64,000 nucleotides of DNA from an uncultured Erysipelotrichales bacterium (GTDB taxonomy: Bacteria > Bacillota_I > Bacilli_A > Erysipelotrichales > Coprobacillaceae). Positions 9,178-17,604 of the stretch are shown one piece after another. Numbering within the stretch: the stretch's first letter is position 1; each line of letters begins with the position of its first letter. Location of the stretch: the NCBI GenBank assembly GCA_910579135.1, contig CAJTTM010000008.1, positions 26,433-90,432 on the forward strand. Direction: 5' to 3'. The translations under genes were made by a program, and so were the position numbers. The notes below the pieces were generated by a model. The model was not told the DNA's origin. It ran no database searches and worked only from the letters and a program-made list of their open reading frames with translations.

Positions 9178-9510
9178 ATGAAAAAGAAAATGTTAAAATT
9201 AAAGATGTTTTTCATTGATAAGAAGAATTGGGTTGTTAATGGGATAGTGACAACTGGATTATTGGTTTGTAATACAGTATGTGTAAATGCATCTATTTCG
9301 GAGAATCTAAAGAGTGCATCAACAGGTACTCAAAAGGAAGTTTTAGGTTGGGTTGAGGCTGTTGGAGCTTTAGGAATTGTTGTGGGTGCAGTTGTTTGGT
9401 TTAGTGGTAATGCTCAAAAGGCAAAACAAATTTTATTTGCTGTTGGATTAGGGTATATTTTAATTAAATTTGCTCCTGATCTATGGACTTGGTTTACAAG
9501 TATTTTTTAA
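9178..9510 (+). CDS. VirB2/TrbC-like pilin subunit
   Basis: 110 residues from ATG 9178 (AAGAAAGG upstream). A basic N-terminus, a hydrophobic signal-like segment (GIVTTGLLVCNTVCVNA), a short polar stretch, then two hydrophobic helices (ALGIVVGAVVWF and ILFAVGLGYILIKFA) separated by a basic turn. This is the usual layout of VirB2/TrbC-type conjugation pilins and Gram-positive counterparts. It precedes the VirB6-like gene, as expected for a type IV secretion cluster. A hairpin with a T tract after it may raise its output relative to downstream genes. Confidence 0.7.
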   Translation: MKKKMLKLKMFFIDKKNWVVNGIVTTGLLVCNTVCVNASISENLKSASTGTQKEVLGWVEAVGALGIVVGAVVWFSGNAQKAKQILFAVGLGYILIKFAPDLWTWFTSIF

Positions 9511-9542
9511 AAGGGAAGATGAGAAAATCTTCTCTTTTATTT
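9507..9542 (+). terminator. Possible partial terminator between pilin and channel genes
   Basis: AAAAGGGAAGAT pairs with ATCTTCTCTTTT across a 6-nt loop (one mismatch), followed by ATTTT. Its place between the pilin-like and VirB6-like genes fits reduced read-through, so that pilin is made in excess (inference). Confidence 0.55.
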
Positions 9543-9555
9543 TGTGAGGTGCTTT

Positions 9556-11559
9556 ATGAAAGAAAAGTTAAAAAACAGGTTATTAAGTTTGAAAGTATGG
9601 CTGATACATTTTGTAACTTTATCAGCTTTTTATATAAATATAAATAATGTCTATGGAGCGGATTATTTATTTAAAGATATTGTTTATTTACATGATTATT
9701 TGATTAAATCGGATTTAGGAGGATGGTTTCAGAAGTGGATTGGACAAACACTTTATAATTTATCTTCGTGGATGTTAAATGGGTGCTATGAGGCTTATAC
9801 ATCTATTAATCAATTAGATATATTACAAAATGCTAATGTGAAAACGTTATTAAATAATCTTGATAAATTGGTTTATTCAGTGTTTTTTATTATTTTTATT
9901 ATTGCTGTTATATGCAAGATATTTAAGATAGAAAATCCTTTAAAGGTTTTAGGAAATACTTTTGCGTGTTTTGTGTTTGTAATCGTATTTTCTAGTGTAC
10001 TTGCAATGGGAACAAAGTTTAAAAATGCAACAATTAAAGATATTAATTCACTTGTGAATAATGGAGATTATAAAATTAGTGAAACGATATTATCTCAAAA
10101 TACAGTTGATGTTTTAAAATCTTTAAAACAAGGTAAAGTTGTTCATTTAGAAACAGGAGAAGTTGATATGTATGCCTATGATGAAATTATTAAAAAAGGT
10201 GTATTAGGAGATTATCCTCGTGTTGATGAAGATGGACAAGTTGCATATGATGAATTTGATAATGGTTTATTTTGGACTGGGTTAGGAGAAGTAAGATATT
10301 ATCGTTATAATACTGATTTTTGGACAGTCAATTGTACAATTGTAGCTTCTGTACTTGTTTATATACTGGCTATGATGAAACACGCATTTTTGATTGTGGA
10401 CTGGTTTAATATTAATATCTTTGGAAAGTTTTCTATTGGTAGAGGTATTTTTGATATTAAAAGTTTAGGTAATGTAGGTAAATCTATTGCGGGGAATTTA
10501 ATTTCGCAGGTTATATTATATGCAATGATGTCTTTGTTTTCAGTTTTTAGTAGTGTGATTATGACGTCTGATTTTCATTTTATATATAAATGTCTGATGA
10601 TTTGGGGCTATGGTATGACTGTTTTTGTAGGAAGTCAGTTTATTACAAAAGGAATGGGAATTGATGATAATTTTGGTAAGGTTGCAGGGGCAATGTTTGC
10701 TTCAACAAGAATGACAAAACCATTTAGAAAGTTAGGTAAAAAAATAGGTAAAGATATTTTATCAGGTACAGAAGATATGGCTAAAAATGTTGGAGAAAAG
10801 ATAGTGGGAAAATCTTATGATGATATCGTTGATGATTATCAAAATAAATTTGATAAAGCAATGGAGTCTGATGTAATGAAAGAGGCTTTACATGAAGGTA
10901 GAGAACGAGATGATATTGATTTAGAAAAAGAAAAGATGCAACAAAAAGATTATGATGATTCTATTAAAGAAAAAGCAAAACAAGAGTTATATGGTGATGA
11001 TTATAAGTTACAGCAGGAAAAAGAAAAATTACAACAGGCTGACGAGAATAAGGCATTGAAGGAACAAGCAAAACAAGAACTGTATGGTGATGATTATAAA
11101 GTTCAAGAAGAAAAAGATAAATTATTAGATGCTGAAGAACGTTCAAAAAACATGGATCAAGCAAAGAGAGAGTTATTTGGAGATGACTATAAACTTCAAG
11201 AAGAAAAACAAAGATTGATGAATGCTGAAGAACATAGCGAAAATGTGAAGACTGCAAAACAAGAATTATATGGTGATGATTATAGGTATCAGGAAGTTAA
11301 ACAAGAAGTTATTGATTCTGAAGAACATGCAAAACTTGTTAAACAGGCAAAAGAAGAATTACATGGTACAGGTTGGAAAGAACGACAGATGGAAGGACAA
11401 GTAAGGGAAAGTTTACAAAGAGAAGAAATTAGACAGAGACTTTTAGAAGAAAAAGGACAGCATAAAACAAGTTTTGAAGATAGTTCAGAAACACAAGAAG
11501 AAGTAGATATGGATGAATTTAATTCTCTTTTGGATCAGTTAAAGAAAGGGGAGTTGTAA
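9556..11559 (+). CDS. VirB6/TrbL-like conjugation channel protein with repeat tail
   Basis: 667 residues; ATG 9556 follows GAGGTG, and the in-frame GTG at 9544 is inside that site. N-terminal signal-like helix, then about five to six hydrophobic segments up to residue ~390, typical of the multi-pass VirB6/TrbL (Tn916 Orf15-like) inner-membrane channel component. The last ~270 residues are cytoplasmic-looking and highly charged. They hold five copies of a 31-residue unit (AK-x-E-L-x-G-D-D-Y...) predicted to be helical coiled coil. The C-terminus is acidic. Function by family and operon position: membrane channel for DNA transfer. Confidence 0.75.
   Translation: MKEKLKNRLLSLKVWLIHFVTLSAFYININNVYGADYLFKDIVYLHDYLIKSDLGGWFQKWIGQTLYNLSSWMLNGCYEAYTSINQLDILQNANVKTLLNNLDKLVYSVFFIIFIIAVICKIFKIENPLKVLGNTFACFVFVIVFSSVLAMGTKFKNATIKDINSLVNNGDYKISETILSQNTVDVLKSLKQGKVVHLETGEVDMYAYDEIIKKGVLGDYPRVDEDGQVAYDEFDNGLFWTGLGEVRYYRYNTDFWTVNCTIVASVLVYILAMMKHAFLIVDWFNINIFGKFSIGRGIFDIKSLGNVGKSIAGNLISQVILYAMMSLFSVFSSVIMTSDFHFIYKCLMIWGYGMTVFVGSQFITKGMGIDDNFGKVAGAMFASTRMTKPFRKLGKKIGKDILSGTEDMAKNVGEKIVGKSYDDIVDDYQNKFDKAMESDVMKEALHEGRERDDIDLEKEKMQQKDYDDSIKEKAKQELYGDDYKLQQEKEKLQQADENKALKEQAKQELYGDDYKVQEEKDKLLDAEERSKNMDQAKRELFGDDYKLQEEKQRLMNAEEHSENVKTAKQELYGDDYRYQEVKQEVIDSEEHAKLVKQAKEELHGTGWKERQMEGQVRESLQREEIRQRLLEEKGQHKTSFEDSSETQEEVDMDEFNSLLDQLKKGEL
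10975..11439 (+). repeat. Five 93-bp repeats in the VirB6-like tail
   Basis: Units start at 10975, 11068, 11161, 11254 and 11347, exactly 93 bp (31 codons) apart. Each opens with a variant of AKQELYGDDY; the fifth is diverged (AKEELHG). The exact register implies expansion by in-frame duplication. Confidence 0.9.
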
Positions 11560-11560
11560 T

Positions 11561-11842
11561 ATGGCAATGATTCCAAGTAAGGATAAAACGAAATCATTTA
11601 GTACTGATAGTTTAGATTTTACAACAATGGCTTTGTTATGCTTAGTGATTATGTTTGGTTCACATGTAGTAGGTAATTTTGTTCATTCTAGATTTGAAAT
11701 ATTAGGAATTTTATTTATGTTGCTGGTGGTTGTTTATATGTTGTTTCCTAATCCTTTAAATGAGGGAAAGAATGGCATACAGCGTATAGTGATATGTTTG
11801 AGATATTATGGAAGGAAGTTAAAGGTATGGTTGAGCAGATAA
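11561..11842 (+). CDS. TcpE/PrgI-like conjugation membrane protein
   Basis: 93 residues, ATG 11561 one base after the preceding stop, with AAGGGGAG upstream. Soluble N-terminus, two hydrophobic helices (residues ~22-45 and ~50-65), then NPLNEGKNGIQRI and a basic tail. The size, two-helix layout and P-x-x-G-K motif after helix 2 resemble TcpE/PrgI-type small proteins encoded just before VirB4 in Gram-positive ICEs. Family call by layout and position, not by strong motif. Confidence 0.55.
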   Translation: MAMIPSKDKTKSFSTDSLDFTTMALLCLVIMFGSHVVGNFVHSRFEILGILFMLLVVVYMLFPNPLNEGKNGIQRIVICLRYYGRKLKVWLSR

Positions 11843-12411
11843 AGAATTTATTTAAATATAAATCAGAACAAGTTGTGAAACACAATAATAAAAAGTCACA
11901 ATTATTAAGAAAAGAAAGTGTTAAACTTAATTCTATTGTTGATATTGATTTAGAAGAGGGCATTGTATCAACTGTAAACAAAGTTAAAGGAAAAATATAC
12001 CAATATTCTTTTGTGGTCCCTATTGGGCTTGATCCTTTGATTGATGCAGAGAATAAAAGGTTATTGACAAAGCTGTTGAATGCCTGCAATGGTAAAGTAA
12101 AGATATGGCTTTTAAATGAGAATAAAAGACAGCTTAAAGAGAATATGGAATTGTTAAAGGAAAGAGTACAGGTATTAGATGATGAAAGCTCGTTAAGTGA
12201 TGTATGTGTGAATAGATATCAGATTATGCAGACATTAGAAAAAATTAATTATTCAACTGGTTATATATTTGTAGATGAAGAAAATAATTTGTTTGAAGAA
12301 ATAGCACAATCTTTTTTAAATTTATATCAATTAATGGATCAGGATTTATTAAATTTTATTGAAAGAATGAATAATGATCCTTTAGGAGGTGATAGTTTTG
12401 TTTTTGGATAA
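11827..12411 (+). CDS. Hypothetical protein preceding VirB4
   Basis: 194 residues from ATG 11827 (GGAAGG upstream), overlapping the end of the TcpE-like gene by 16 bp. Soluble, mixed alpha/beta-looking, no signal or membrane segment. It overlaps the start of the VirB4 gene by 14 bp, so the three genes are probably translationally coupled. It resembles a VirB4 N-terminal region only vaguely, and the next gene has its own N-terminal domain, so a split VirB4 is not supported. Function unknown. Confidence 0.55.
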   Translation: MVEQIKNLFKYKSEQVVKHNNKKSQLLRKESVKLNSIVDIDLEEGIVSTVNKVKGKIYQYSFVVPIGLDPLIDAENKRLLTKLLNACNGKVKIWLLNENKRQLKENMELLKERVQVLDDESSLSDVCVNRYQIMQTLEKINYSTGYIFVDEENNLFEEIAQSFLNLYQLMDQDLLNFIERMNNDPLGGDSFVFG

Positions 12412-14293
12412 AGTGAAACTGAAATTAAAAGAAAAACAAAAGGAGAATGGAATTGTTGTAAATAAGATGAATTATGATTTATTAACAAGAATAACAAGTC
12501 ATTCTCCTTTTTCGTGGCATGAATTATATTATGTTCATGCAAATAAGTATTGTACGTGTTTACAAATATATAAATTTCCTGAAGAAAGTCAAAAGAATTT
12601 TTTTGGTAAATTATTAGATGATGATGAAATTTATATAACAATAGATTGTGAACATATGACAAAAAGTGAATTTGATACTGTCTATAATCGTATTATAAGA
12701 AGAAATGATGAAGATAGTAATGATACCAAAAATATACGTACAAGCAAAAGAAAAATTAAAGAAATGAAAGAAATCAATTTTTTTGATAGTTATTTATCAC
12801 AAACGAATGAAGCGGTTAAAACAATTACTGTTCGTATTTTTGTTTCTTGTATGACTTTAGAGAAACTTCAAAAGAAGTTGAATGATGTTGTAGATATTTT
12901 GATTTCTAAGAAAATGTCGGGATATATACAAACAAATGATCTTAATAGTGATGTGAAGTCATTAACAGATGTTTCTAACCCAGTAAAAAAGATGGTTGCT
13001 TCAAGTAGCGTATCAGATATTCTTTTGAAAAGTGAAATTAGTCAAGTTGATGATCATGGTTCTTTGATCGGATATACTGCTAATGGGGTTTATTGTCCTG
13101 ATTTGTTCAGCTTTAGAAATTCCAGCTATGATTATATATTGATTGGTGGAAAAGGAGCAGGAAAGTCAGCTTTAGTGAAAACTTTAGAAGAGGGTTATCA
13201 TTGTTTAGGAAATCATATATTGCATATTTTTGATATTCATGGTGAGTATAAGGAATATGCAAAGAAAAATGAAATCTCTATTGTAAGTATAGATGATAGA
13301 AATACTGTTAATGTCTGTCAAATTTTTTACACTTTGAAAAGTGATGGAATAATTACAGAAACAGATATAACGTCTAAGATTGCAGTTTTGACAGAAACGT
13401 TTAAATCTTCTGCTAATGAAATTAGAAAGAATGTAATTGATCAGTTTGAGAAAAAAATAAAAGAATTTTATGTTAAAAGGGTATTAGGAAAAAATATATA
13501 TGATTTGTCTAATGATGATTGGTTTGTTTTAGGTGATGTTAAAAATGAAATACAAGCAAAATATGATGATAAAGAATATGATGATATAGAAATGCAAGAT
13601 ATATATAATTTGTGTCTGTCGCTTGGGAATATGCTTTCTAAATATGGGTTTATCTATAGTCAAAAAACGAATATGAATTTTGATTTAACAAAGTCATTGT
13701 TGTATGATATTTCATTCTTTGAGAAAGTTCAGGATAAGAAAATTAGAAGTGCTTATGTGTCTTTGTTAATGGATTATGAAAGTATGGCTTTTAGAATGAA
13801 TTTAGAGCGTAACGAGGTAAAAATGAAAGAGAATGGAAAGCACGCTACACAATTAAAACGTCCTTATTATACGCTTAGATTGTTTGTTGATGAAACGCTT
13901 GAATATGCAGATGATAGAGGGTTTATGTTAAAAGCTATCAATTTAATCAATTATGGTCGAAAGGCATATGCGGGTTGTGGTTTTGTTATTCATACAATAG
14001 ATGATACAAGAAGAAAAATTCATGATGGATTGACTGATGATGAAAGTTATTTAGCTCAATTGTTTTCTTCGTGTCCAAATAAGTTTGTAGGAAAGACTGA
14101 TGGAAAGAGTTTAAATGATTTGCCTTTGATTGTTAATTCAATGAATGAACGTGATGTCAAAATTGTGAGTACTTTTAGAAAAGGACTTCATGGAGAACGC
14201 CAGTTTTTAGTTGTTGATGATCATAATAGAAAATTTTATATTACAACAATAGTTAATGTATTCCAACAACGATACTTTGGTGGTGGAGCGTAA
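12398..14293 (+). CDS. VirB4-family conjugation ATPase
   Basis: 631 residues. The start is a TTG at 12398, chosen because a full AGGAGGTGA (12384-12392) sits 5 bp upstream. The Walker A motif is GGKGAGKSA (residues ~245-255) and Walker B is LRLFVDETLEYADD. The N-terminal ~200 residues match the VirB4/TraC N-domain in size. VirB4 ATPases energise assembly of, and substrate passage through, type IV secretion channels at the membrane's inner face. Position after the TcpE-like gene and before the cell-wall hydrolase matches Tn916/ICEBs1-type operons (TcpF/ConE). Shorter than many VirB4 proteins (~800 residues). Confidence 0.9.
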   Translation: MFLDKVKLKLKEKQKENGIVVNKMNYDLLTRITSHSPFSWHELYYVHANKYCTCLQIYKFPEESQKNFFGKLLDDDEIYITIDCEHMTKSEFDTVYNRIIRRNDEDSNDTKNIRTSKRKIKEMKEINFFDSYLSQTNEAVKTITVRIFVSCMTLEKLQKKLNDVVDILISKKMSGYIQTNDLNSDVKSLTDVSNPVKKMVASSSVSDILLKSEISQVDDHGSLIGYTANGVYCPDLFSFRNSSYDYILIGGKGAGKSALVKTLEEGYHCLGNHILHIFDIHGEYKEYAKKNEISIVSIDDRNTVNVCQIFYTLKSDGIITETDITSKIAVLTETFKSSANEIRKNVIDQFEKKIKEFYVKRVLGKNIYDLSNDDWFVLGDVKNEIQAKYDDKEYDDIEMQDIYNLCLSLGNMLSKYGFIYSQKTNMNFDLTKSLLYDISFFEKVQDKKIRSAYVSLLMDYESMAFRMNLERNEVKMKENGKHATQLKRPYYTLRLFVDETLEYADDRGFMLKAINLINYGRKAYAGCGFVIHTIDDTRRKIHDGLTDDESYLAQLFSSCPNKFVGKTDGKSLNDLPLIVNSMNERDVKIVSTFRKGLHGERQFLVVDDHNRKFYITTIVNVFQQRYFGGGA

Positions 14294-14298
14294 AGAGT

Positions 14299-15273
14299 AT
14301 GAAAAAGATATTGATACTCTTTTTTTGTTTTCTATTTATGTTGATTTCGGCTATGAGTGGAGCAATAAGTAAATCATCATCAAATAGTATGATTTTAATG
14401 AATGGAGATAATGATTTTATTTTTAAAATTGTAGAATTGCATTATGCTGTTCGTGATAAATATGATGTTTTAACGTCTGTAACAGTTGCTCAAGCGATTG
14501 AGGAAAGTGGTTGGGGTACCAGCAATATAGCCATTCAATCAAATAATTTGTTTGGAATCAAAGGAGAATATAATGGGAGTAGCTATATTGATGCAAAAGG
14601 TCAAAAGTGGAGAAAGTATGAAAACTGGGATCAGTCTGTGGAAGATCATGCAAGACTTTTATGTAATAGTAACTATAATTGTTCAGGAATTAAGGATTAT
14701 AAAGAAATTTTTGAACGTTTGATTGCAGGGAATTATTGTGAAGGAAATACCTATACTTTGAGATTAGAAAAAATTATTAAGGGGTATCAATTAACACAAT
14801 ATGATAATTTAACTGATGAACAGCTTTTACAAATCAAAAATAAAACATATATATCTATAGGTGGTAATTACCAAAATTATGAACCTCATGGAGACAGTGA
14901 ACTAGGGAATGCGATCGTAAAATCAGCATTATCTAAATGTGGCTGTCCTTATGTGAGAGGTGGATCAGGACCGAATGTATTTGATTGTTCAGGACTTGTT
15001 TGGTGGGCTTGTAAACAAAATGGTGTTAATTTTGAAAGGACGACTGCGTCTGAATTGTCAACTATGGGAATGCAAGTGACTATTGATGATTTACAACCAG
15101 GTGACATTATTACGTTTAAAACAGAGCCTCCTAAAATAAGTCACGTAGGAATTTATATTGGTGATGGGAAAATGGTTCATGCTCCACATACTGGAGATGT
15201 TGTAAAAGTTGTGAATGTGTTGAATAGTCAATATTATACAAAGGTAATTCATAATTGTAGAAGGTTATATTAA
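14299..15273 (+). CDS. Bifunctional cell-wall hydrolase (glucosaminidase-like + NlpC/P60)
   Basis: 324 residues. N-terminal hydrophobic segment, then a glucosaminidase/FlgJ-like domain (VAQAIEESGWGTSNIAIQSN with the putative catalytic Glu, residues ~40-160). A C-terminal NlpC/P60 peptidase follows, with Cys in FDCSGLVWW, His in SHVGIYIGDG and a second His in VHAPHTGD. Counterpart of CwlT (Orf14) in Tn916/ICEBs1, which opens peptidoglycan for the transfer channel; there the first domain is a muramidase. Five base pairs after the VirB4 stop. Its stop codon overlaps the second 27-nt stem-loop element. Confidence 0.88.
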   Translation: MKKILILFFCFLFMLISAMSGAISKSSSNSMILMNGDNDFIFKIVELHYAVRDKYDVLTSVTVAQAIEESGWGTSNIAIQSNNLFGIKGEYNGSSYIDAKGQKWRKYENWDQSVEDHARLLCNSNYNCSGIKDYKEIFERLIAGNYCEGNTYTLRLEKIIKGYQLTQYDNLTDEQLLQIKNKTYISIGGNYQNYEPHGDSELGNAIVKSALSKCGCPYVRGGSGPNVFDCSGLVWWACKQNGVNFERTTASELSTMGMQVTIDDLQPGDIITFKTEPPKISHVGIYIGDGKMVHAPHTGDVVKVVNVLNSQYYTKVIHNCRRLY

Positions 15274-15299
15274 GGGTCGTTTTGTGGTGGAAGTACCAC
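15273..15299 (+). promoter_or_regulatory. Stop-codon-linked stem-loop element, copy 2
   Basis: Starts on the last base of the TAA at 15271-15273. Same 16-nt hairpin core at 15284-15299, preceded by AGGGTCGTTTT, followed at once by GGAAAGGAG, the ribosome site of the next gene. Confidence 0.75.
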
Positions 15300-15314
15300 G
15301 GAAAGGAGTAAAGA

Positions 15315-16061
15315 ATGAATTTTTTAAAAAAAGAAAATGAATATATTGTTTTAAAAGATGGTTATAATAAGCCATTGATTATAGGTGTGATTTTATCTGT
15401 TGTTCTTCTTGTGTTTTTGGTATCAACAAAATTTTGGATGCCTGATACACGAGATAAAATGACTTTGAATAATCAAGATGAAATGATTTTTAGAGATACT
15501 GTTGTTTCTGTTGGAAAGGAATATTTGTGGAATGAAGGGAGTGGAGTAGCTCAATTTACATTTAAAGAATATTGTATTGATCAAACAGAAGAGAAGATAA
15601 GTTGTGTTGTTAAAAATGATGAAGGGGTTACTATGCCTGTTGAGTTGATAGCTGGTCATCCTCGAATTGAAAACGAACAGGATTCTTCAACTGTAACAGA
15701 TTATATATGTCAATTTGGAATGTTAAAAAATACTTATTATTTAACTTTTGAAATATCTAAAGGTGAAATTAAATATAATTTTTCTATAGATTATCGTGAT
15801 TTTAAAAAGAAGAGTATAGTTGAATTAGATTCTCAATATCTTGTTCATTTAGAAAATTATCAAAATCAAATTAATGCTTTACAGGTTCAAAAAGAGAACA
15901 TAAGTAAAGAATTAGAAGATATTCAAAAAGCTGATGTAAAAGTACAAGAAGAAAAAAAGGAAAGAGTTCAGCATATTCAACATGAATTAAAGAAAATTGA
16001 TAATGAAATTGCAGTTTGTCAGCATCAAATTGATGTTTTGAATGAAGGAATTAAGAAATGA
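15315..16061 (+). CDS. Single-pass membrane protein with C-terminal coiled coil
   Basis: 248 residues from ATG 15315 (GGAAAGGAG upstream). Short cytoplasmic N-terminus, one membrane helix (PLIIGVILSVVLLVFLVST, residues ~20-38), an extracellular beta-rich region, then ~65 residues of coiled coil (LQVQKENISKELEDIQKAD and onward). It overlaps the coupling ATPase gene by 4 bp (ATGA). Its position resembles that of TcpC/VirB8-like proteins, but no TcpC fold could be recognised; a structural or surface-exclusion role is equally possible. Confidence 0.6.
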   Translation: MNFLKKENEYIVLKDGYNKPLIIGVILSVVLLVFLVSTKFWMPDTRDKMTLNNQDEMIFRDTVVSVGKEYLWNEGSGVAQFTFKEYCIDQTEEKISCVVKNDEGVTMPVELIAGHPRIENEQDSSTVTDYICQFGMLKNTYYLTFEISKGEIKYNFSIDYRDFKKKSIVELDSQYLVHLENYQNQINALQVQKENISKELEDIQKADVKVQEEKKERVQHIQHELKKIDNEIAVCQHQIDVLNEGIKK

Positions 16062-17152
16062 GAATGTATCATAGAGTAAGTTTATATAATGTACCTCATA
16101 TTACTTTTTACGCTCTTAAATTGCCTTTATATGTATTTTATTATTTGAAGAGCAGAGTTTTAAAAACAGAAAATCATTTTCCTGAAATTATGAGCTTGTT
16201 AAATGTTTTAAGGGTAGAATGTGCTAATTATGATAAAGTAGATGAGAGAGGAAAACATTCTTTAAAATGCTATTATCGTTATGATGAAAAGTGTATTTAT
16301 GTAAAATTGCGTTTTTATAAGAAAGTCAATAAAGAAGAGTATGCAAATTTTAGAAACTCTATTGATATTCACTGTGATTATGGGATTAGTAATTTATCTG
16401 TCAAGAATGGATATTTTCATTTTGTCATTTATATGCGTACTGAACCTATTTATAGCTATGAGATTGATAATTATAAAATGTCTGTTGGTACGTATTATAA
16501 AGGCTTGTATTACTGGCAATTTTCTAAATATCCTCACATGTTAGCAATTGGCGATACTGGACAGGGGAAGTCTGTCTTTATTCGTTATATTTTAAATTCT
16601 TTGTTGTCTGCACAATTTGATGTTTGGTGTGTTGACGGTAAGAAAATTGACTATGCGAATGATGAATATAGATTTACAAGATATGTAGCTAATGATGTTA
16701 TAAAAGCGTCTGTTATAGAATTACTATATGATTTTAGGGATGAAATGCAGGTAAGATATGATCAGATGCGTAAAAATGGTATTCGCAATTATTATGAGGA
16801 TCGGAGTTTAAAGCCAGTTTTTTTATTAATTGATGAGTATTTAACGATTGTTGAAACAGCAGAAAAAAAGGAATTAACGGAAATTAAAAAGTTGATTAGT
16901 GAAATTATTTGGCTCGGCAGGGCGGCAGGATATTTTTTGATCATCACTATGCAACGTGCAGATGCCAAATACATTGATGGAGCTATTAGGGATAATTTTG
17001 CTTGTCGTGTGGTTGTTGGCAAGGCATCTAAAGAGAGCTATATGATGATTTTTAATAAGAATGTGAAAGGGTTTGAAATAGGTCGAGCTTGGTTACAAAT
17101 TAATAATGATATGGAAATTATTTCAATACCTCACTATAAAGAATTTGAGTAA
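16058..17152 (+). CDS. FtsK/SpoIIIE-type coupling ATPase (TcpA-like)
   Basis: 364 residues. Walker A GDTGQGKSV (~residues 168-176), Walker B FLLIDEYL (~251-258) and an ITMQRADA segment typical of the FtsK-HerA group. The N-terminal ~40 residues include a weakly hydrophobic stretch. Homologous in role to Tn916 Orf21/TcpA, the coupling protein that delivers the relaxase-DNA complex to the channel. It is the last gene of the transfer operon, directly before the inverted-repeat-rich candidate oriT, as in Tn916, where oriT lies between orf21 and orf20. Confidence 0.88.
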   Translation: MRMYHRVSLYNVPHITFYALKLPLYVFYYLKSRVLKTENHFPEIMSLLNVLRVECANYDKVDERGKHSLKCYYRYDEKCIYVKLRFYKKVNKEEYANFRNSIDIHCDYGISNLSVKNGYFHFVIYMRTEPIYSYEIDNYKMSVGTYYKGLYYWQFSKYPHMLAIGDTGQGKSVFIRYILNSLLSAQFDVWCVDGKKIDYANDEYRFTRYVANDVIKASVIELLYDFRDEMQVRYDQMRKNGIRNYYEDRSLKPVFLLIDEYLTIVETAEKKELTEIKKLISEIIWLGRAAGYFLIITMQRADAKYIDGAIRDNFACRVVVGKASKESYMMIFNKNVKGFEIGRAWLQINNDMEIISIPHYKEFE

Positions 17153-17240
17153 TCATTTTTAGTCATGACGTTTCTAGTTGGGGGAACTAGGGGGCTTGAA
17201 ACGTCTGTTTTTTTCGTAGAAAAAATGACTAAAAATGATT
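17151..17240. other. Candidate origin of transfer (nested inverted repeats)
   Basis: Outer perfect 16-bp inverted repeat AATCATTTTTAGTCAT (17151-17166) / ATGACTAAAAATGATT (17225-17240). Inside it is GACGTTTC / GAAACGTC (17167-17174 / 17198-17205). Inside that is CTAGTT-GGGGG-AACTAG (17174-17190), followed by a second G5 run. Non-coding and located between the coupling ATPase and the Rep/relaxase gene. By synteny with Tn916-family elements this is the best oriT candidate; the nick site cannot be assigned. Confidence 0.6.
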
Positions 17241-17290
17241 GTAGTCCCCTAGAGGATTGCTATTTGTAATCATTTTACAATGTTTTATGC

Positions 17291-17336
17291 AAAAGACTAA
17301 TCCTTTGACAATCATTGTGCGATTAGTCTTTTTTTT
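17291..17336 (+). terminator. Terminator of the conjugation operon
   Basis: AAAAGACTAATC (17291-17302) pairs with GATTAGTCTTTT (17321-17332) across an 18-nt loop, followed by T6. Probably ends transcripts of the conjugation operon; it may also form part of the origin structure. Confidence 0.65.
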
Positions 17337-17467
17337 GAAAGGTTGGTTAATAAATGCAAGAAAGGATATATCAGCTTTACTTTTTAAAAGCTGTTTTTTT
17401 GTTTCTACTTCTCATTTGTGTTCAATGCATTAAAAATAAGCAAGGGCAGTCGTTTGCTCTTTATCTA

Positions 17468-17560
17468 GGCGAGCTTCGCGCCTTTGTACGTTGCAAACGT
17501 AAACAAAGGAAAAGCGCGAAGCGTTGCACGAGGATAGAGGAGCGTAGCGACTCTATCCTT
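17468..17560. other. Structured non-coding block, candidate single-strand origin
   Basis: A long compound hairpin: GCTTCGCGC (17473-17481) / GCGCGAAGC (17514-17522), enclosing CCTTTGT / ACAAAGG and ACGTT / AACGT. A second stem is GGATAGAG (17532-17539) / CTCTATCC (17551-17558). Markedly more GC-rich than its surroundings. Immediately upstream of the HUH Rep/relaxase gene, as expected for a double- or single-strand origin or part of oriT. A short open frame across it (17354-17575) is not considered coding. Confidence 0.5.
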
Positions 17561-17604
17561 ACTTATATTTATTAAGGTGCAACTTAAGACACAAAATTGA
17601 TAGA

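Noticed and set aside
11827..12411. Split VirB4 (this gene as the N-terminal half)
   Set aside because: The next gene has its own strong ribosome site and a complete N-terminal domain before Walker A, so a separate protein is simpler.
17354..17575. 73-codon + strand frame between the coupling ATPase and the Rep gene
   Set aside because: Its second half is exactly the compound hairpin region with shifted composition; the protein is not protein-like there. Treated as origin structure, although a short hydrophobic peptide cannot be excluded.
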